DNA of 45,588 bases. It comes from Amoebophrya sp. AT5.2. Its lineage: Eukaryota > Sar > Dinophyceae > Syndiniales > Amoebophryaceae. Below the pieces are notes generated by a model that made no database searches, was not told the origin of the DNA, and saw only the letters and a list, made by a program, of their open reading frames with translations. The stretch lies in NCBI GenBank assembly GCA_005223375.1, contig RXOD01003846.1, forward strand, positions 1-45,588, in the 5' to 3' direction. Shown here piece by piece: positions 9,860-22,642 of this stretch. How positions within the stretch are numbered: the stretch's first letter is position 1; each line of letters starts with the position of its first letter. The position numbers and the translations under genes were made by a program.

Positions 9860-11022
9860 AGGCGGGCGAGTGGCTAAAATTTATAATTAAGAAAGTATGT
9901 TTTGATTCTGATTCTGAAATACAGCCGCAAGCGCAACAAGCCAAGAAAGAAGAAACTTTAACTTTGCAGGTTTGCTGAATATGAGCAACCAAAACCTACC
10001 GTACGCTTAGCAATTGACCGCGCACGCGCGCCCAACGTATTTCGTTTTTCTGCAGCTCGCTAATGACGCGTGCTGCTACGAACATGTTTTGGCCTGTGTA
10101 TGTGAACTGGCGTCTAGAACTCGAACATATAATTCTGGAGGTCAGCTGCTATTACTTTTACGCGCATTTGCCGAATGCGAATCTGATGAGAAAAACACTT
10201 CGCGAAGCTCAAACATCACTAGGTGTCGAAAGTACACTACGCAGTAGTTCTGCGCTTCAGCCGAAATGAAAACTGGTATCACAAACTCGAATCGAAGTGA
10301 TAAAGAAACGAAGAGCTTTCAAGAAACTATCACCGCTCGTCGCAGATGAGCTCTTCTTAAGGATTTTGGCGCTCCCGCTCTGTGGCACCAACGGTTGTCC
10401 AGTATGGCCGCCGTTAGCACAGGTCGGAACAGAGCATGAGCAATTGGTTCGGCCGTGATCTTTGGTTTTCTCCGCGCGGGGCAAACTAGTGTGAAAGCAC
10501 TGTAGCACGACTCGCTTTTTCTCTGCATGCTCCTGCGATCCGATGATCTTCGAGTCCTGTGTAGCTCCCTCGGGGAATCGCTGAATAGTGTCAAAGATGA
10601 CGACTACGGGTGAAATTGGAAAGGATCTTGATCTTAGGTCACGACTTATACCCGGACGAGCCGTACGCGTACGCGTAACCGACGTCGACGTCCGCCGCTT
10701 ACTTACTTTGCTTACACTTTAGAACGACCGATACCGAAGAAGCTCGTACTTCTTGGCGCGCAAATAGCATCGTGTCGGCCCGTGCTAGTTTCTTGGTCTG
10801 ATACTGATTCTGATGCCGAAGGCCAAACACTCGATTGAATTACGGCAAACGAGCGTTACGCTTACGCTTCTCAACTTAGTGTCCTTACCGCCGGCCGCGA
10901 CAATCGTGATGGGTGTGTCCTCCTCGACGTCGACTTCGTGAGTTCTCTTCTCATGGTCGTCGCGATCAGAGTCTGATTCGGTCCACGATTTTCTTCACCC
11001 GACGCTCTCTTGGACATTCACC
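9860..11022. other. Intergenic region, nothing assignable
   Basis: About 1.16 kb without a convincing gene. Open frames at 10014-10269 and on the - strand at 10257-10594 are short and lack any family signal. A run of short self-complementary motifs (TACGCGTACGCGTA and GACGTCGACGTC) lies at about 10665-10692 and may be regulatory or chance. The last part carries the promoter and 5' UTR of the following gene, whose ATG at 11023 is preceded by CACC. Confidence 0.4.
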
Positions 11023-14000
11023 ATGGGCGACAACGCAAATTTGCAGGAGGTCGTCGGAGAAAGAAACGACGTTGCCGCGGCGGACGCAACAGCTGCTGCT
11101 CCCCCTCCCAGCACGACCGTGGACGCGGACCAAGTTCAAGCTGCGTCGAGCATCGACGAGGTCCAACATAAATCTGGGGATTTAATATCGCAGCAGGTAT
11201 CAGGATCAGCATCAGCGCTGCCCCAGAACGACAACGAAGACGAGGGGGCGCGCGGGATGAGCAAGATGACAACATCGACGCCACGATGCGAAGTCGAGAC
11301 GCCGGCATTGGCATCGATGGAGGGGCCCTCGGAAGAAGTTGAGCGGGAGGGCACGTCTCCCTCGAGCCGTAAAAACAAGTGGATGACCCCGCCTAAAGTT
11401 TCTACGGCCAATATTGCCGGAGATGGTGACCACCATGATGGCGCGACGAAGAACGAGTTCCCCACTTCGGCCACCCTGTTGCCTTCGGGCGCCTCTATGC
11501 CAGAGCAAGACGAGACTGAGGGAGCACGAGTTCCTCTGGGCAGCGACGTAATAGAGCAGCCCACCTCGTCGTCGTCGCCCGAAGACGAGATGGCCGCGAG
11601 TGAAACCTGGAATGCTCCTGCTGCAACAAGCGGAAGTACGCCGGCGAATGACACCACGCCGACACTGCAACTGCATCCTCCCCAAGGCCTGCCGAAGCAA
11701 GACGCGGTCGACGGCAAAGATTGTCGTGGCGCGACGCCGACCGAGGACAGCGCAACCAAGCATCCGCCGAGCAAGCACCAGCATGTGGTTGCGTGTGTGA
11801 CGGAGCTGCTGGCGGTGTGCCGAAGCATCGCATCTGCAACGGCGATTTCTAGTGCGAAAGAAGACTCTGACGAGGAAGACTACGACTTCCTCGACTCCCC
11901 GAAATTCGCCGAGAAGAAAGCCGTCAGCTCCAGTAGGGACGCGGGTAGTTTCAGAAGTTCAGCGGCGGATAATTTGCCCAACGGGGAACTACAAGCAGGA
12001 ACACCTGCCCGCCAGGTTGGGGAAACGACGGGGAACGATGTGGACGACTCGACGACGGGAAAGAATATTCACGCCGTTCAAGAAGAGGGCGGCGGGAGCT
12101 TGATGATCAAACCAGTAGCAGCAGTGGAACTGGAGCCGGGCAAAAATGGGTTCGCACTATCGCCCAAGTCAGGTGGCTCCTCTCCTGCCGCGAAGCGGCG
12201 AAAGACGGAGAGCGCAACGCCAACCCAGAAAAAGCCGGACCAGCCGACTTTTGTCGACCTCGATCGATGCGTGTGGCTCGTCGCCGAGCTAGCATCCGAA
12301 ATCTCCGAACGCAATCGTCGTGCGGAGGGGGTGCCGCAGCGGAGGGGGGTGCGGCAGCTTGATCATCAACACGCGACTCCAACCGAGGACGGTGTGAACA
12401 AGCTGCTGGAAGCGCTGGCGTCCCCTGCTGTCGGGAGGGCATTGTGCGATATGCTTACCTTGGACGAAACCGCCGACACGCTTGAATACGAGTATCCCGA
12501 GCGTCGAGACGCTTTTGATCGAAGTGGAGCCGGCTCTTCATCGCAGCATGCGGAGCAGCGCCACAACGGGCGGCGCAATGGTCGCGGGCGTGGCAACAGC
12601 TACGGCAGTAAGCACGGCGGAGGCGGTAAGAGGTGGGGGCGCGGCAGGGGACGATCATCACGAAACAGAAATAACTCGAGGAGGACGTCCAACAGCAAGA
12701 GCCCGAGAGCACCCCAGAAGCAAGACGAGAAGATTGTTGCCACCCAGTATCTGCAAAGCGTTCTGTCGCGTTTCTACGACAGCGTCCTGTACAAGGCGGA
12801 CAAATTTCTGGAGCAGCGGGAGCTGGTCCAAAAGTTTCCGCAGCTCCTCCATCACGCAACCGACTTTCTGAAGAAGATGTCGCTCAAGTTGCAGAGCTGG
12901 CTCGAGAAGGAAGAGCGTGAGAGGTGGAAGGCGGCGGAAGACAAACTCGTGGAAAGTTGTGGCGGTGGTAGAGGTGGTTCAGGTGCGGGGGCGCTCTCTG
13001 GATCGACGATTGGCAGCAGCGAATACGACTTCGTTACCTGCGGAGCTACGGGGAAAATTCTGGTACGTCCCTACTTCCTGTTCCTTGTACCTTTGTTTCG
13101 TCATCCACTTAAAAAACGACCTCAACTTGATGATCGCCAAGATGAACCTATAGGTTCCCTCGACGGACGATTTGGGCGAGGGGCGGCTACGCGATCTAAG
13201 CGAGAAAGTGTTCAAAATACTCGGCTCGGACATGTTCCGCTTCAGCATCACAAACACGGAACGGGTGGAGAAGGAGTCGTTTCTTCTACATATGGCTCTG
13301 GTGCTGGAGTTCGTCGCGAAGCTTCAGGCCGAGAATTGTGGCGGAGGCACCGGAGGTAAATCGACCTGCTGTTGGCAACCTATAATGGATGGAAACACGA
13401 CTTGCCGACGAGGAATGGTACACATGATATTTTTGCATTCTTTCATGACTCCACAGCCCCTCCCGATCCTCCATTGACCCGCACCGGTTTCCTCGTCATG
13501 CGGCTGCAGGAGCAGGCCCGCGAGTTACGGGGTTTGTTTTTCTTCGTGCAGGGACACGGGGAGCGCATGGCGAATTGGTTGCACAAGCTGCGGACGCAGA
13601 AAAACAAACAAATCATGGACGGGTTTGAGCGCCAGCTCCGCACTACGTCCGACGGCGCGAGCCTTCTTGTTCAGTACCGCAAGAAACTGGACAAGGTTTT
13701 TCAGACGGAGGTGAAGACCAGAGCGCACGTCGCAACGCATTTTGAAAATTACCGGGAAAGTCGGAGTAAAGAGCACATGATCAACCGTGCCCCTTCCGGG
13801 CTAGAGGCAGATTTTCCGGCGCTGAGTTCGTTGCTGCTGGGTGGCCCTGCTTCCACCTGTTCCCGCGGCGGTGACAAATGGCGATCCCTGCTGCAGCCGG
13901 AGCTGCGCGCGGGAATCGCGCGGGCGTTGGACCTGCCGACGGCTTTCCTCCTGACGACGGAAACCCTGGCTGCAATCCTGCAGACCCACTTTCCACAAGT

Positions 14001-17000
14001 CTGTCTGGTTTGCCGCTTTTTGGTGAAAACCACGTGCGAGGAAATTATCCGGCCGGAAGCGCTGCTGCAGCTTTCCGAGGCCGACGGTTTCGAGCGGATG
14101 ATGGACGACTGGCCGTTGCCCTTTCCGTGGACCCGCAGCCAGCACGGGGCGCACAAGTTCGGCAACTTCTCGGAGATTTCGCTAGAGAAGAAGCACAAAC
14201 ACGGTTCCCAGCTTCTCATGGTCAGCTTCATCGACGAGCAGGGACTTTTCATCGAGCTGTCTGCGGACCGCTTTCTGCGCAGGCACGCGAGCGATCAAGT
14301 TTCGGATGCGGAGCTCTCGGAGTTCTTGCGCAGTGGGGCGCTTGCATACCCGAACTACGCCGCGGAGAAGCTGAACAGCCCAACAGAGGACGAGGCGAGA
14401 TCAGCTTCCGCGAAGGACTTCTCGCTGGGTGATCTAGTGGCCCGACTCCCGCGACCGGATACGCAACTGCCCGCGGGGGGACCGGACGCGAGCACGGCGG
14501 AGCTGGAAGCGTTTATTCGGGGGGATGCGGATGGCGGAAAAGCGTCACCAGCTCCTGCCACGCCTTGCGGCGCGGTGGCCAGCGCACTTGTCGGTCCGGG
14601 CGTTCTGGTAGGTAGCGATGGCGAATCTAACAATATCAATGCATCGAAAGGTGATCAAGACACAGGCGCCCATGGCGCCGACCCGAGTAGCACGCCCTCA
14701 GCATGGAAAAGCGGCAGCACAAAGAAAGCCCCCTCCTCGCAGGAAGTGGACGTCATTCTGCAGCTCGCCGGCCTCTCAGTGCCGGACCGTGGCAACGAGG
14801 ATGAGCAGCTTCTGGTGCATACTGAAGGCGCAGCCGCAGTGCAGAACTCCTCGTCCAATGGAGCGGGTGGGGACTCTGCTCTCCACCAAGTGACGGCCCG
14901 CAGCCTCCTGCTTGGGAATGCTCCTGGCACGAGCGCACCAAATTCTTGTACTGGTGGCTCGTCGTGGGATTCTTGGGAGGGCCATAATTACAACACGGGC
15001 AGCACAACGTTCGAGGACACAGCGCAGGCTAACCGCAGCCGGAAGTGGGCCCCCCCGAAGAAGCCAGATAAAGACTTTCTCGAGGCAATCGACGTGATGC
15101 TGCGGCCAAGCGATGGGCCCGGAGGATCCGTCGGGGAAAGGTCCCGGTTGAACGAGCAGAGCAACGTGAACGAAGCGATCGAGAATCTGTTCGGGGCCAC
15201 GAAGCCGCACGAAGCCGCTGCTCATCTTGCGACGAGCACGACTAGAAACGCCAACCCGGGGGCAATTCATCGTGGAGGCGGTCCTGCAGGTTCCGGAGCT
15301 GGGACGCGATCAGGCGGTCAGCATCACTATGACGCCGGGGAACACGAACGACATCGACAACGTGACGGAGGCGGCCGTTCCGACCTACGGGAACGGGAGC
15401 ATCGATATCACGGCGCCGACGCCGGGAGGGGTTCCTCGACTTACGAGCAGCACCATCGTGTTGACGATTACCATAGGTTCCGAGGGACCCGCGACCGCGG
15501 CCGCGACATGAGCCCTTCTGGACAGGAGCACTACGACGGCTACAATCGGGATCGGCCTCGACGCGGCGATTATTATCATAGAGCTGGGATGTTCGGGCGC
15601 GAACGGTCTCCCCGGCGCGAGCGCTCTCCACGCCATCATGACTACGGGCACCTCGGCAGAGGCCACCAAGCGGCAGACCGTGGCGACGGACCCGACGCGG
15701 GCCGCGGGATGATGCATAGCGGAAACTCCGGCAGCACCCCCCCGGAAGGAGCGGGAGCGGGTGCGCACCGCTCTCGTGGTGTGGCTGCAGAAAGCGACAC
15801 GCCAATGAAGGGCGGCCCCGCTCCTAGATTTGCGTCTCTCGACCAGCACAACCACAGTGACGCCAAGAACAGCGTGATCAACGACACGCCTTCAGAAAAA
15901 CCACGCACGGCCGGAGCGTCTGCGGACGAGCAACAGGACCAACTTCTCAAGTGGATGACAGGTGGCGGTGGCGGTGGTAGCGCGGGAAATCGGGGCGCCG
16001 GGGGAAGCGGGTACGACTACGGCAAGCACGCCAATCTCAATTTCGGCAAAAGTATGAAGGGCGGAGTTCCTGGCTCGTCGAAGGAGGCCGCTCCCTTCGT
16101 GATGACGGGAGGCAAAGATAAAGAAGGTATGTATGGCAAGGGCAAGGATGCCAAAATGCACATGATGATGGATAAGATGGCTGCGAGTGGTGCAGCCATG
16201 TCAATGGGAAAGGACAAGATGGCGGCGATTCAGAGCATGATGTACGGGAAAGCTGAACAGTACCACTACAACATGAAGGGCAAGGGCGCCGGTTTGCAAG
16301 CATCCGTCCAGCAGCAGCACATGATGAAGCAGGGATCACCACTGAGCGGATCTGCATGCGGACCATCCGGAGGACATTCTGGCTCTCTGGCAGAGCAGTA
16401 CTACTACTACGGTAAGGGTCATCCGGGCATGGGCGGCGGGTTCGGGGTCGGCTACGAGATGAAAGGCGGAGCTGGGGTGAAAGGAAATGGGAAGGATAAA
16501 GGCCGTCTTCATCCCGCAGCAGACGGAGGTGGAAAGCAAGAGGGGACCAAACCTCCTGAGCGCGGAATCCCAATCGGGTGGGACACCTACAACAACTTCG
16601 CGTCGCCGTCGTCACAAGCGGGTCCCGGGCTTGCTGGACCGACTGCGTCGAAATCCGGCCGCGAGGGCGAGATCCACCTCAGACCGCCTGCCACTGGGCA
16701 TCAAACACACAGCGGTGAGTTCGGGGCAAGTGGGATCATGTGTCCTCCAGGCGGAAAAGCCAACCCCCGCGGGCTCAACAAGGGGAGCCAACCGAGTGGC
16801 ATTTCTCCACACGGCGCTCAGTCGCGAGGCGGCAGCGGCCTTCAACGCATCACGAAGGGCCGCACGGACGCACCGATGATGGGTGGGGGGGAAAAGGGTG
16901 GAGGAAGCGCTGGGAAGGGAAGTGATAATCCAAACTTCATACCCGTCGGCGGCAAGGCGCCGGGTGCAAAAACCAACCGAAACTTCGCACCGATTTGCGA

Positions 17001-17556
17001 GGGTGGGAAGGGTTTCACGCAAGGGACCACCGGCCATGCTACTACTCACCACGGCCACCCACAACCTCCACCGGCTGGCGCAATGGGAACGGATTACAAT
17101 CCCGGCCCCTGCTCACCTGGCACACAACACCCACTTCGTCGATCCGCCGAGGCGCGGGCCGAGGGCGAATCAGCAGCAGCGCATATGGCTGCGAACTTAG
17201 TGGGCACTGCGGGGAACAACCTCGAAAACCATCACCATGTCCATGGCTCCGTTTCCCCCGCGGCGGCCACTGGATGCAACACCAGCATCGCTGCGCCGCC
17301 ACCGCCGGCACAGAATTCCTATATTCCGCCGGGGACCGGGTACATTCCGCCGGGAACGGCAAACAGCCCGCAACAACGCGAAGCAGTCGCAACTACAGAA
17401 AAGGTCGCAACCTCCGCAGGAACAGGAGGCGGAAGCTTCAAGGGTCACGATCACCCACTGAACAACAACGCCCGCGGCAGACAACCGCAGGCACGCGTGG
17501 ACGAAGCGGGCGTCGGGGACCAAGAAGATGAATTCATTTCGTCTCATCGGAAGTAG
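11023..17556 (+). CDS. Giant disordered RGG/Met-Gly-Lys-rich protein, three exons
   Basis: Exons are 11023-13062, 13154-13355 and 13457-17556. The two introns (91 and 101 nt) are GT-AG, in phase 0 and phase 1, and the product is about 2113 aa. Residues 1-500 are acidic and low-complexity. About 514-555 is an RGG-type box (GRGRGNSYGSKHGGGG, then GRGRGRSS). About 575-1060 is the only part that looks folded, mostly helical, including YLQSVLSRFYDSVLYKADKFL, FKILGSDMFRFSITNTERVE and FVQGHGERMANWLHKL. From about 1060 to the end the protein is disordered again: an Arg/Asp/His/Tyr-rich stretch (about 1360-1500), a Met/Gly/Lys-rich stretch (about 1625-1780, repeated KGKG and MMM) and a PPGTGYIPPGT repeat near 2036. 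I recognise no family. The composition suggests an RNA-binding or granule scaffold protein, which is inference. Both introns are needed because exon 1 and exon 2 run out of the conserved frame without them. Confidence 0.7.
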
Positions 17557-19170
17557 AACACAACGTCAGCAGACCGCGCGCAGGAGCGAGCGAAAAGGTA
17601 CTGGCACCGATGATCATAATCCTCGTTCGAACAAGGAGACTGCGAAAACATGAACATGCTTGTTCGAGAGAGCAGAAGGTATCGTAGCGATATGATCAAT
17701 CAGATGCTGGCACAGACACAGTAGAAGATTGCGTGATGATCATGATCAGAAACAGAGACAGGATTTTTGCGTGGCGATCAATACACGTCTCTCTCTCTCA
17801 CGACACCGCAGGTCCAAACAGTGGAATCCACGGCACAGCAGCTATCGGATAGTGATGTCGCGGGACAGAGGAAGTTCTGGTCCTGCATCCACGGAATGCA
17901 GCTCAGTTACTTGGGCGGCCACATATACGAACAATTTGCTTTTACGGATTTCGATGATCGTCTACTCCTTACATTTAGCGACAGGTTCAACTTCAAGCTC
18001 CTGACCTTATATACTGTGCTTCGAGTGCGAAGCCGGAAGCTTCTCTACCTGCTGTAGTACTCAGAAGTGCCCAGCAGCAGCACACGGTATGGCGATTTCA
18101 GTACTTTCCTCGGTTGACAAGAGTAATTCGTATTCGTTGTAGCAATGATATTTAAGAAATAACTGCACGTGCGTCGTGCTGCAAGCCCTGGTCCAATGAA
18201 TCTTTGTCTCTATATCTCTTTCTTTCAAATCTAGCGACGGTAACCCTCGACACTAGCACCACTACCCAATGGCAATGACGCGAGGGCTCCTTGCCTTTCG
18301 TAGCTCCTACACCTAAGCTCATTTCTTCTGAGTCGCTGGCCACAAGCTTCTCGTTTTCAAGAACAACATACGACACAATTACAATGAATTTGTCGGCGGA
18401 GTCCGGCACTCTCGAAATCTAGCGACCACTGCGACGCAATTCTACAAGAATGAATGAGCATGAAAGTATTTTTGTATTTCAGACGACACGATCGAACATG
18501 AACCCCTTTGATCATACAGTTAGAACTTCAATTCATGGGAGTTCGGAACTCGTGGCCAGATTATCGATTGCGTTCCCGGTTGCCGTACGGGTACTGATAT
18601 GGTCCTGCTACTAGTAGTTCATTCCGCATTGTTGTACCAAACTCCGAACTCGTCTGCGTCATACATTCGCTGTCGCAGTCGTGCACTCGCGTCCGTCGTC
18701 GTTCAAGGAACATCGTTGGTTTGGATACACGCTCGTCGCACGACTTGACTTCGTCCCGTCGTGATGTCGGTACCGCTTCCACTGTCAGCGATTTGTCTGT
18801 CATTGATGTTTCAAAGCGAAGCTATTTTTTCAAGTTCTTCATAAACAACTCGCTGTTTATTGTGCGCAGGCGCAGCGGCGGCGCGGCTCTCCACCCCTGT
18901 ATGAATGATGTAGACCTAGACTCCGTCCTGAGATATACGAAGTGTACCCCACCCACCCAATTCTTTTATCTTTCCAGCTCTTGTTCCTCTACTAACCTAC
19001 AGCACCGTAAAAAGACGACAGTGTCGAGTCTACTCAGCACTGGAAGTAAGTATTTGCACGGAGGTGCAGCGCTGCTGTGGGCGGGGAAAGCAAAGGTCGT
19101 GAAGAATACGCTCAGCCATTGAATGTTCAGAGTCACATCGGGTCTACCCAAAAGGAGCAAGTAGCGGACG
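17557..19170. other. Long region between genes, possible unassigned exons
   Basis: About 1.6 kb. At 17813-18057, directly after a pyrimidine-rich tract ending CACCGCAG, one frame reads VQTVESTAQQLSDSDVAG... FWSCIHGMQLSYLGGHIYEQFAF, which looks more like protein than chance, but I find no partner exon. Another open frame (about 18721-19122) has no useful ATG and no domain. An inverted repeat TCGAACAAG/CTTGTTCGA lies at about 17627-17670. No RNA gene is visible. Confidence 0.3.
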
Positions 19171-21069
19171 ATGTATCCCTTTGATTTTTCTCCCACGCGA
19201 GATTCGCAGCTCTACGGTGCGCCATCAGGCGGCCCGCAACGGTTATCGTCAAGGTTTAGCATCGCACCGGGGATCGGCGCTCGTCCACTACTTACCAGTT
19301 TTTCGGAGGAGGGATGGCGCCAGGCGCTACTCGACGCGTCAACGCGAGGTGGGAAAAAATCAACGAGCGACGCCGCTGACTCGAACCGGATTAACGAAGA
19401 GGAGGCTTTCCATCCTCCGCCACTGACGCACGCGCCTCCGCCGACGCGCTTTTGCCAGGCTGCGACAGAAGACGCAGACGGGTCGCTGCAGGGCCACATG
19501 ATGAATTTTTCGATGAGTGGTGCGGACGGATTTCTGGACGAGGAGGAGGCCAGTGCTCTCTACAACGGGATCCCGAGCGAGGACCCGCGCAACGAGACGA
19601 GGTCTGCTCGCTTGGATGCCGCTTTCGACGGCGGGGACAGCCTCGTGCAAGAGGACGAGGGACAGCTTCTGAGCAGCTATGTTTTTGTGCCACCGGAGGA
19701 GATGAGCGGAGCGCTCAGCGGATCGTTCCAGAGTCCGCTGAGCGCTCCGCACGGCCGCGCCACTCCCCCGGGAGCAGGAAGTCATGAACCGGACGACGCG
19801 CAGCGGATAAGCAACGTGTCCTTCTCCGATTTACGCTCGTCGGGCTTCCTGCCGCCGGAAGAAATGGCGGGGCTCAGGGGATGGGCAAGCGGCATGACTT
19901 CCGACTATGGGCTGTGGTCGACTTCGGATGAACAGATGAAAGCTGCACAGTGGTATTCGGCGCCCTACAGCGGGACCGGTAGCAGTCTAATTTTCGTTCC
20001 GCCAGAAGAGATGATGTATGGAAGCCAAAATTTCTTCGACTCGCGTGACGACGATTTCTCAGGCATTGACGAATCCTCGAGAGTATTTCACAGCGTAGTG
20101 GAAGCCGAGGAGATGCAGGAAGAGAACGACGACCAAGTGGCATTCACAAGGAGCAGCGACCGAATCGCCGATCAGCTTGATAAAGCGCTGGGTCTAGCGA
20201 TGAAATTAGGTGAAGCGGCTGGACGTGGACTGGGCCAAACGCAAGAATCGGTGGGAGCAGGTTCTGCGGCGTCCCCTTCGGCGGTCTTTCCAGACACATC
20301 GGTCGCTGGGCAAGAACGAGGTAGCGTGGAAAGTGACGGCAGCCTTGTCTTCGTGCCACCAGAGGAACTAATGTATGCGCACCTGAAAGCTGGCGGTCCA
20401 CAGCTGGATTTCTTAGAGGCCATCGTTCCTGCCAAATCACCACCCACTTCTCCCACGCAGTACTGGGAGCGACCGAGTGGCTTCCGCTGGACCGACTTTT
20501 TCATGCGTGGAGCACACGGTAACGTCGTTGTACCGAACCGGGTGAGCGACGTAGGGTTTGGGCGATTGTTGGCGTCCACCTCGCGGCCCAGCCGCCGTGC
20601 ATCTTTTAGCATCGGAGGCCCACCTGCTCTGGACCACCGACAGAGTTTTGGGTGGACCGATTTCTTTTCTGGGCACGACAGGCCCAGCGGTTTCGGGGGC
20701 GGTGGCGTAAACTTTCTATCTCTCGTGGATGAGAGCGACAAGCAGCACTCGGTGTGGGACCACTCGTCGCAGAACAGCCCTCTGAGCAGCCACTACGTTG
20801 AAAAGGATGCGGAGGGGGCCCCAGGCAGCCCGAAGATGGGTCCTCCTGTGGCGAGCCACTTCGGTGCAGAAGGTCCAGCAAAGAGCGGGTTCGTGCGACG
20901 GCCCACGGAACTACGACCACCGACGGTGTGGCTCGACGCGGGGGCGCCAGTGGTCGAGAACGCCCCGGAGGCGTTCTGGACCCGAAACACCGGATTCCGC
21001 TTCACCAACTACTTTGCCGGCACGGAGGTGGCTCGTGAACCCCCAACACCAGCGGCGCTCGTTCTTGAG
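19171..21069 (+). CDS. FVPPEE/WTDFF repeat protein (probable N-terminal exon of a MORN protein)
   Basis: About 633 residues with no known domain but two kinds of short internal repeat. A proline-glutamate motif recurs four times: YVFVPPEEMSGA (about residue 169), SGFLPPEEMAGL (223), LIFVPPEEMMYG (272) and LVFVPPEELMYA (391). An aromatic motif recurs three times: SGFRWTDFFMRG (about 433), SFGWTDFFSGHD (about 490) and TGFRFTNYFAGT (about 606). Spacers are acidic and disordered. Such repeats usually act as docking sites for a partner, but none can be named. If unspliced, the frame stops at 21081. I favour a GTACTT donor at 21070 in phase 0 joined to an acceptor ending CATCCAG at 21308, because the exon beginning at 21309 is then in the frame of the MORN repeats. 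Start is the ATG at 19171. Confidence 0.65.
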
Positions 21070-21308
21070 GTACTTACCTGATGACTTGAGTTATAAGGTT
21101 TAGTGTTGTTGCAGTTGCTCTTGCTGTTGCGCGTTCGTTTACTGTGCGCGCGCGGAAAAGCTTCAGTGAGACAGTTCGTTGTGAACAACTTAGGCGCAAT
21201 TCATTGCCAAGAGTCAATTATTGACTCGGTTCCAAAATAAATTCGTCGAGTTCATCAAAGACCATCTTTCACCACTGACTGTCGAAATCGAATCTGTCTT
21301 TCATCCAG

Positions 21309-22124
21309 GCGCCTCTACCGAGGAGGCCATCGATAGGACCATCGCACGCGGGCACCAAAACGGAGCAGGAAATCGCAGTCGCCTCGTGCCGGCGCAGCAT
21401 GCTCTCCGACGAAGCGCTAGAATTCAGCGAGCAGCACGACCACAAACTCGCTGTGCGGCACTACAAAAGGCAAAGTAGCAACAGCGCCGGCGATCCCTTG
21501 TACGAGCGGCAGCAGGCGATGCAACAGGCCTTCGCGAGAACATCCTCCACAACAGGAATTGGTGGAATGATTACGGTCGAGCATGAGCATTCTCATCACC
21601 AGCAACACAACGACAACCACAAGAACGGTCCTGGCAGGCCCTCTGCATTGAAGAACGATAAAAAAGCTCCTGCTCCTGCTCCTGATCAGCGTCTGTCCCG
21701 GCTGCCGACTGTTCGCGAAATCTACTTCGACGTAGATCCGGGGCGTAGGGACGTGTACCGGGGACCCGTAGACGCGTGGGGCAATCCCTCCGGTCCGGGC
21801 GGTGAACTGTGGATGTCCGACGGCAGCGTGTACGTGGGAGACTTCGAAGACGGGCGTCCGCAGGGCAGCGGTCTGTTCGAGTCGAGGGCGGTTCGGTACG
21901 AGGGCGAGTTTCACCAGGGGCGGTTCTGCGGACAGGGGACGATTCTCTACAAGGACGAGGGGGGAAGGGTGGTTTCGAGCTACGTCGGCCGGTTCCTGGA
22001 CGATAAAGAGCACGGGGACGGAACTTTTTACTTCGCGAACGGAGACAGCTATATGGGATTCTTCAAAAACGGCGCGCCAGTGGGTGAGGGAATCTACAGC
22101 CACGGGCCTGGGGCGGCGATTTGA
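21309..22124 (+). CDS. MORN-repeat protein (separate gene from 21399, or C-terminal exon of the preceding one)
   Basis: Contains about four MORN repeats in its second half: YVGDFEDGRPQGSGLF, YEGEFHQGRFCGQGTILY, YVGRFLDDKEHGDGTFYF and YMGFFKNGAPVGEGIYS. MORN repeats form an elongated beta-hairpin stack and in alveolates often organise membrane-cytoskeleton contacts. The role here is not deducible. The first ATG in frame is at 21399, giving 241 aa. The frame stays open upstream to an AG at 21307-21308, which allows splicing to the exon ending at 21069 and a fused product of about 904 aa. A different frame over 21201-21350 also looks protein-like (FQNKFVEFIKDHLSPL), so the 5' structure is not settled. 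The protein ends at 22124 with only a short tail after the last repeat. Confidence 0.75.
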   Translation, partial: APLPRRPSIGPSHAGTKTEQEIAVASCRRSMLSDEALEFSEQHDHKLAVRHYKRQSSNSAGDPLYERQQAMQQAFARTSSTTGIGGMITVEHEHSHHQQHNDNHKNGPGRPSALKNDKKAPAPAPDQRLSRLPTVREIYFDVDPGRRDVYRGPVDAWGNPSGPGGELWMSDGSVYVGDFEDGRPQGSGLFESRAVRYEGEFHQGRFCGQGTILYKDEGGRVVSSYVGRFLDDKEHGDGTFYFANGDSYMGFFKNGAPVGEGIYSHGPGAAI

Positions 22125-22642
22125 AAGAACGCGCACGCGCATTATCATTTGCTGTGGTGAAATAAGCTCAGTCTCAAATCGCGGCACACCATGGCTAGTC
22201 TGATAAAACTTGGAAGACCAAACTCGTCATAGACGAAGCAAACAGCTGCAAATGCATTGCGGGCGAGTTGTTGATGTTCTTGTTTTCTGCGCCGCACTTG
22301 TGATCTGCTCCCCACTAAAGATGCCCCCTTCAAAGGTCCACACAAGATCAAGATGCCCAATCCGTTGTAAATAGAATCGATCCAAACGTCGGTCGTATTT
22401 TTCGCCTGGTGCTGATCAGTTCCCCAACGTCGTGAGAAAATCATCCTTCACTCTATCGGATCGCGAATCGTGTCGTGAAATGCACCATAGATTCAGTTGC
22501 CCATTTCCAATACAGACGACTCAGGGCAGCTGTGTACTACAGACGATATCATAGAAGTGTCTTCCAACATTAACGACGACACGCTATCTAGTACAGCTCT
22601 CCCAGTGCCAGTCTTCTCCCTTCACATAAGTTCGCAACCATC
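22125..22642. other. Intergenic region, nothing assignable
   Basis: About 0.5 kb, AT-richer than the genes on either side. No coding frame, RNA gene or repeat that I can support. The last ~100 nt are pyrimidine-rich (CTCTCCCAGTGCCAGTCTTCTCCCTT at the centre), consistent with a 5' UTR acceptor or promoter region for the pseudouridine synthase gene. Confidence 0.4.
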
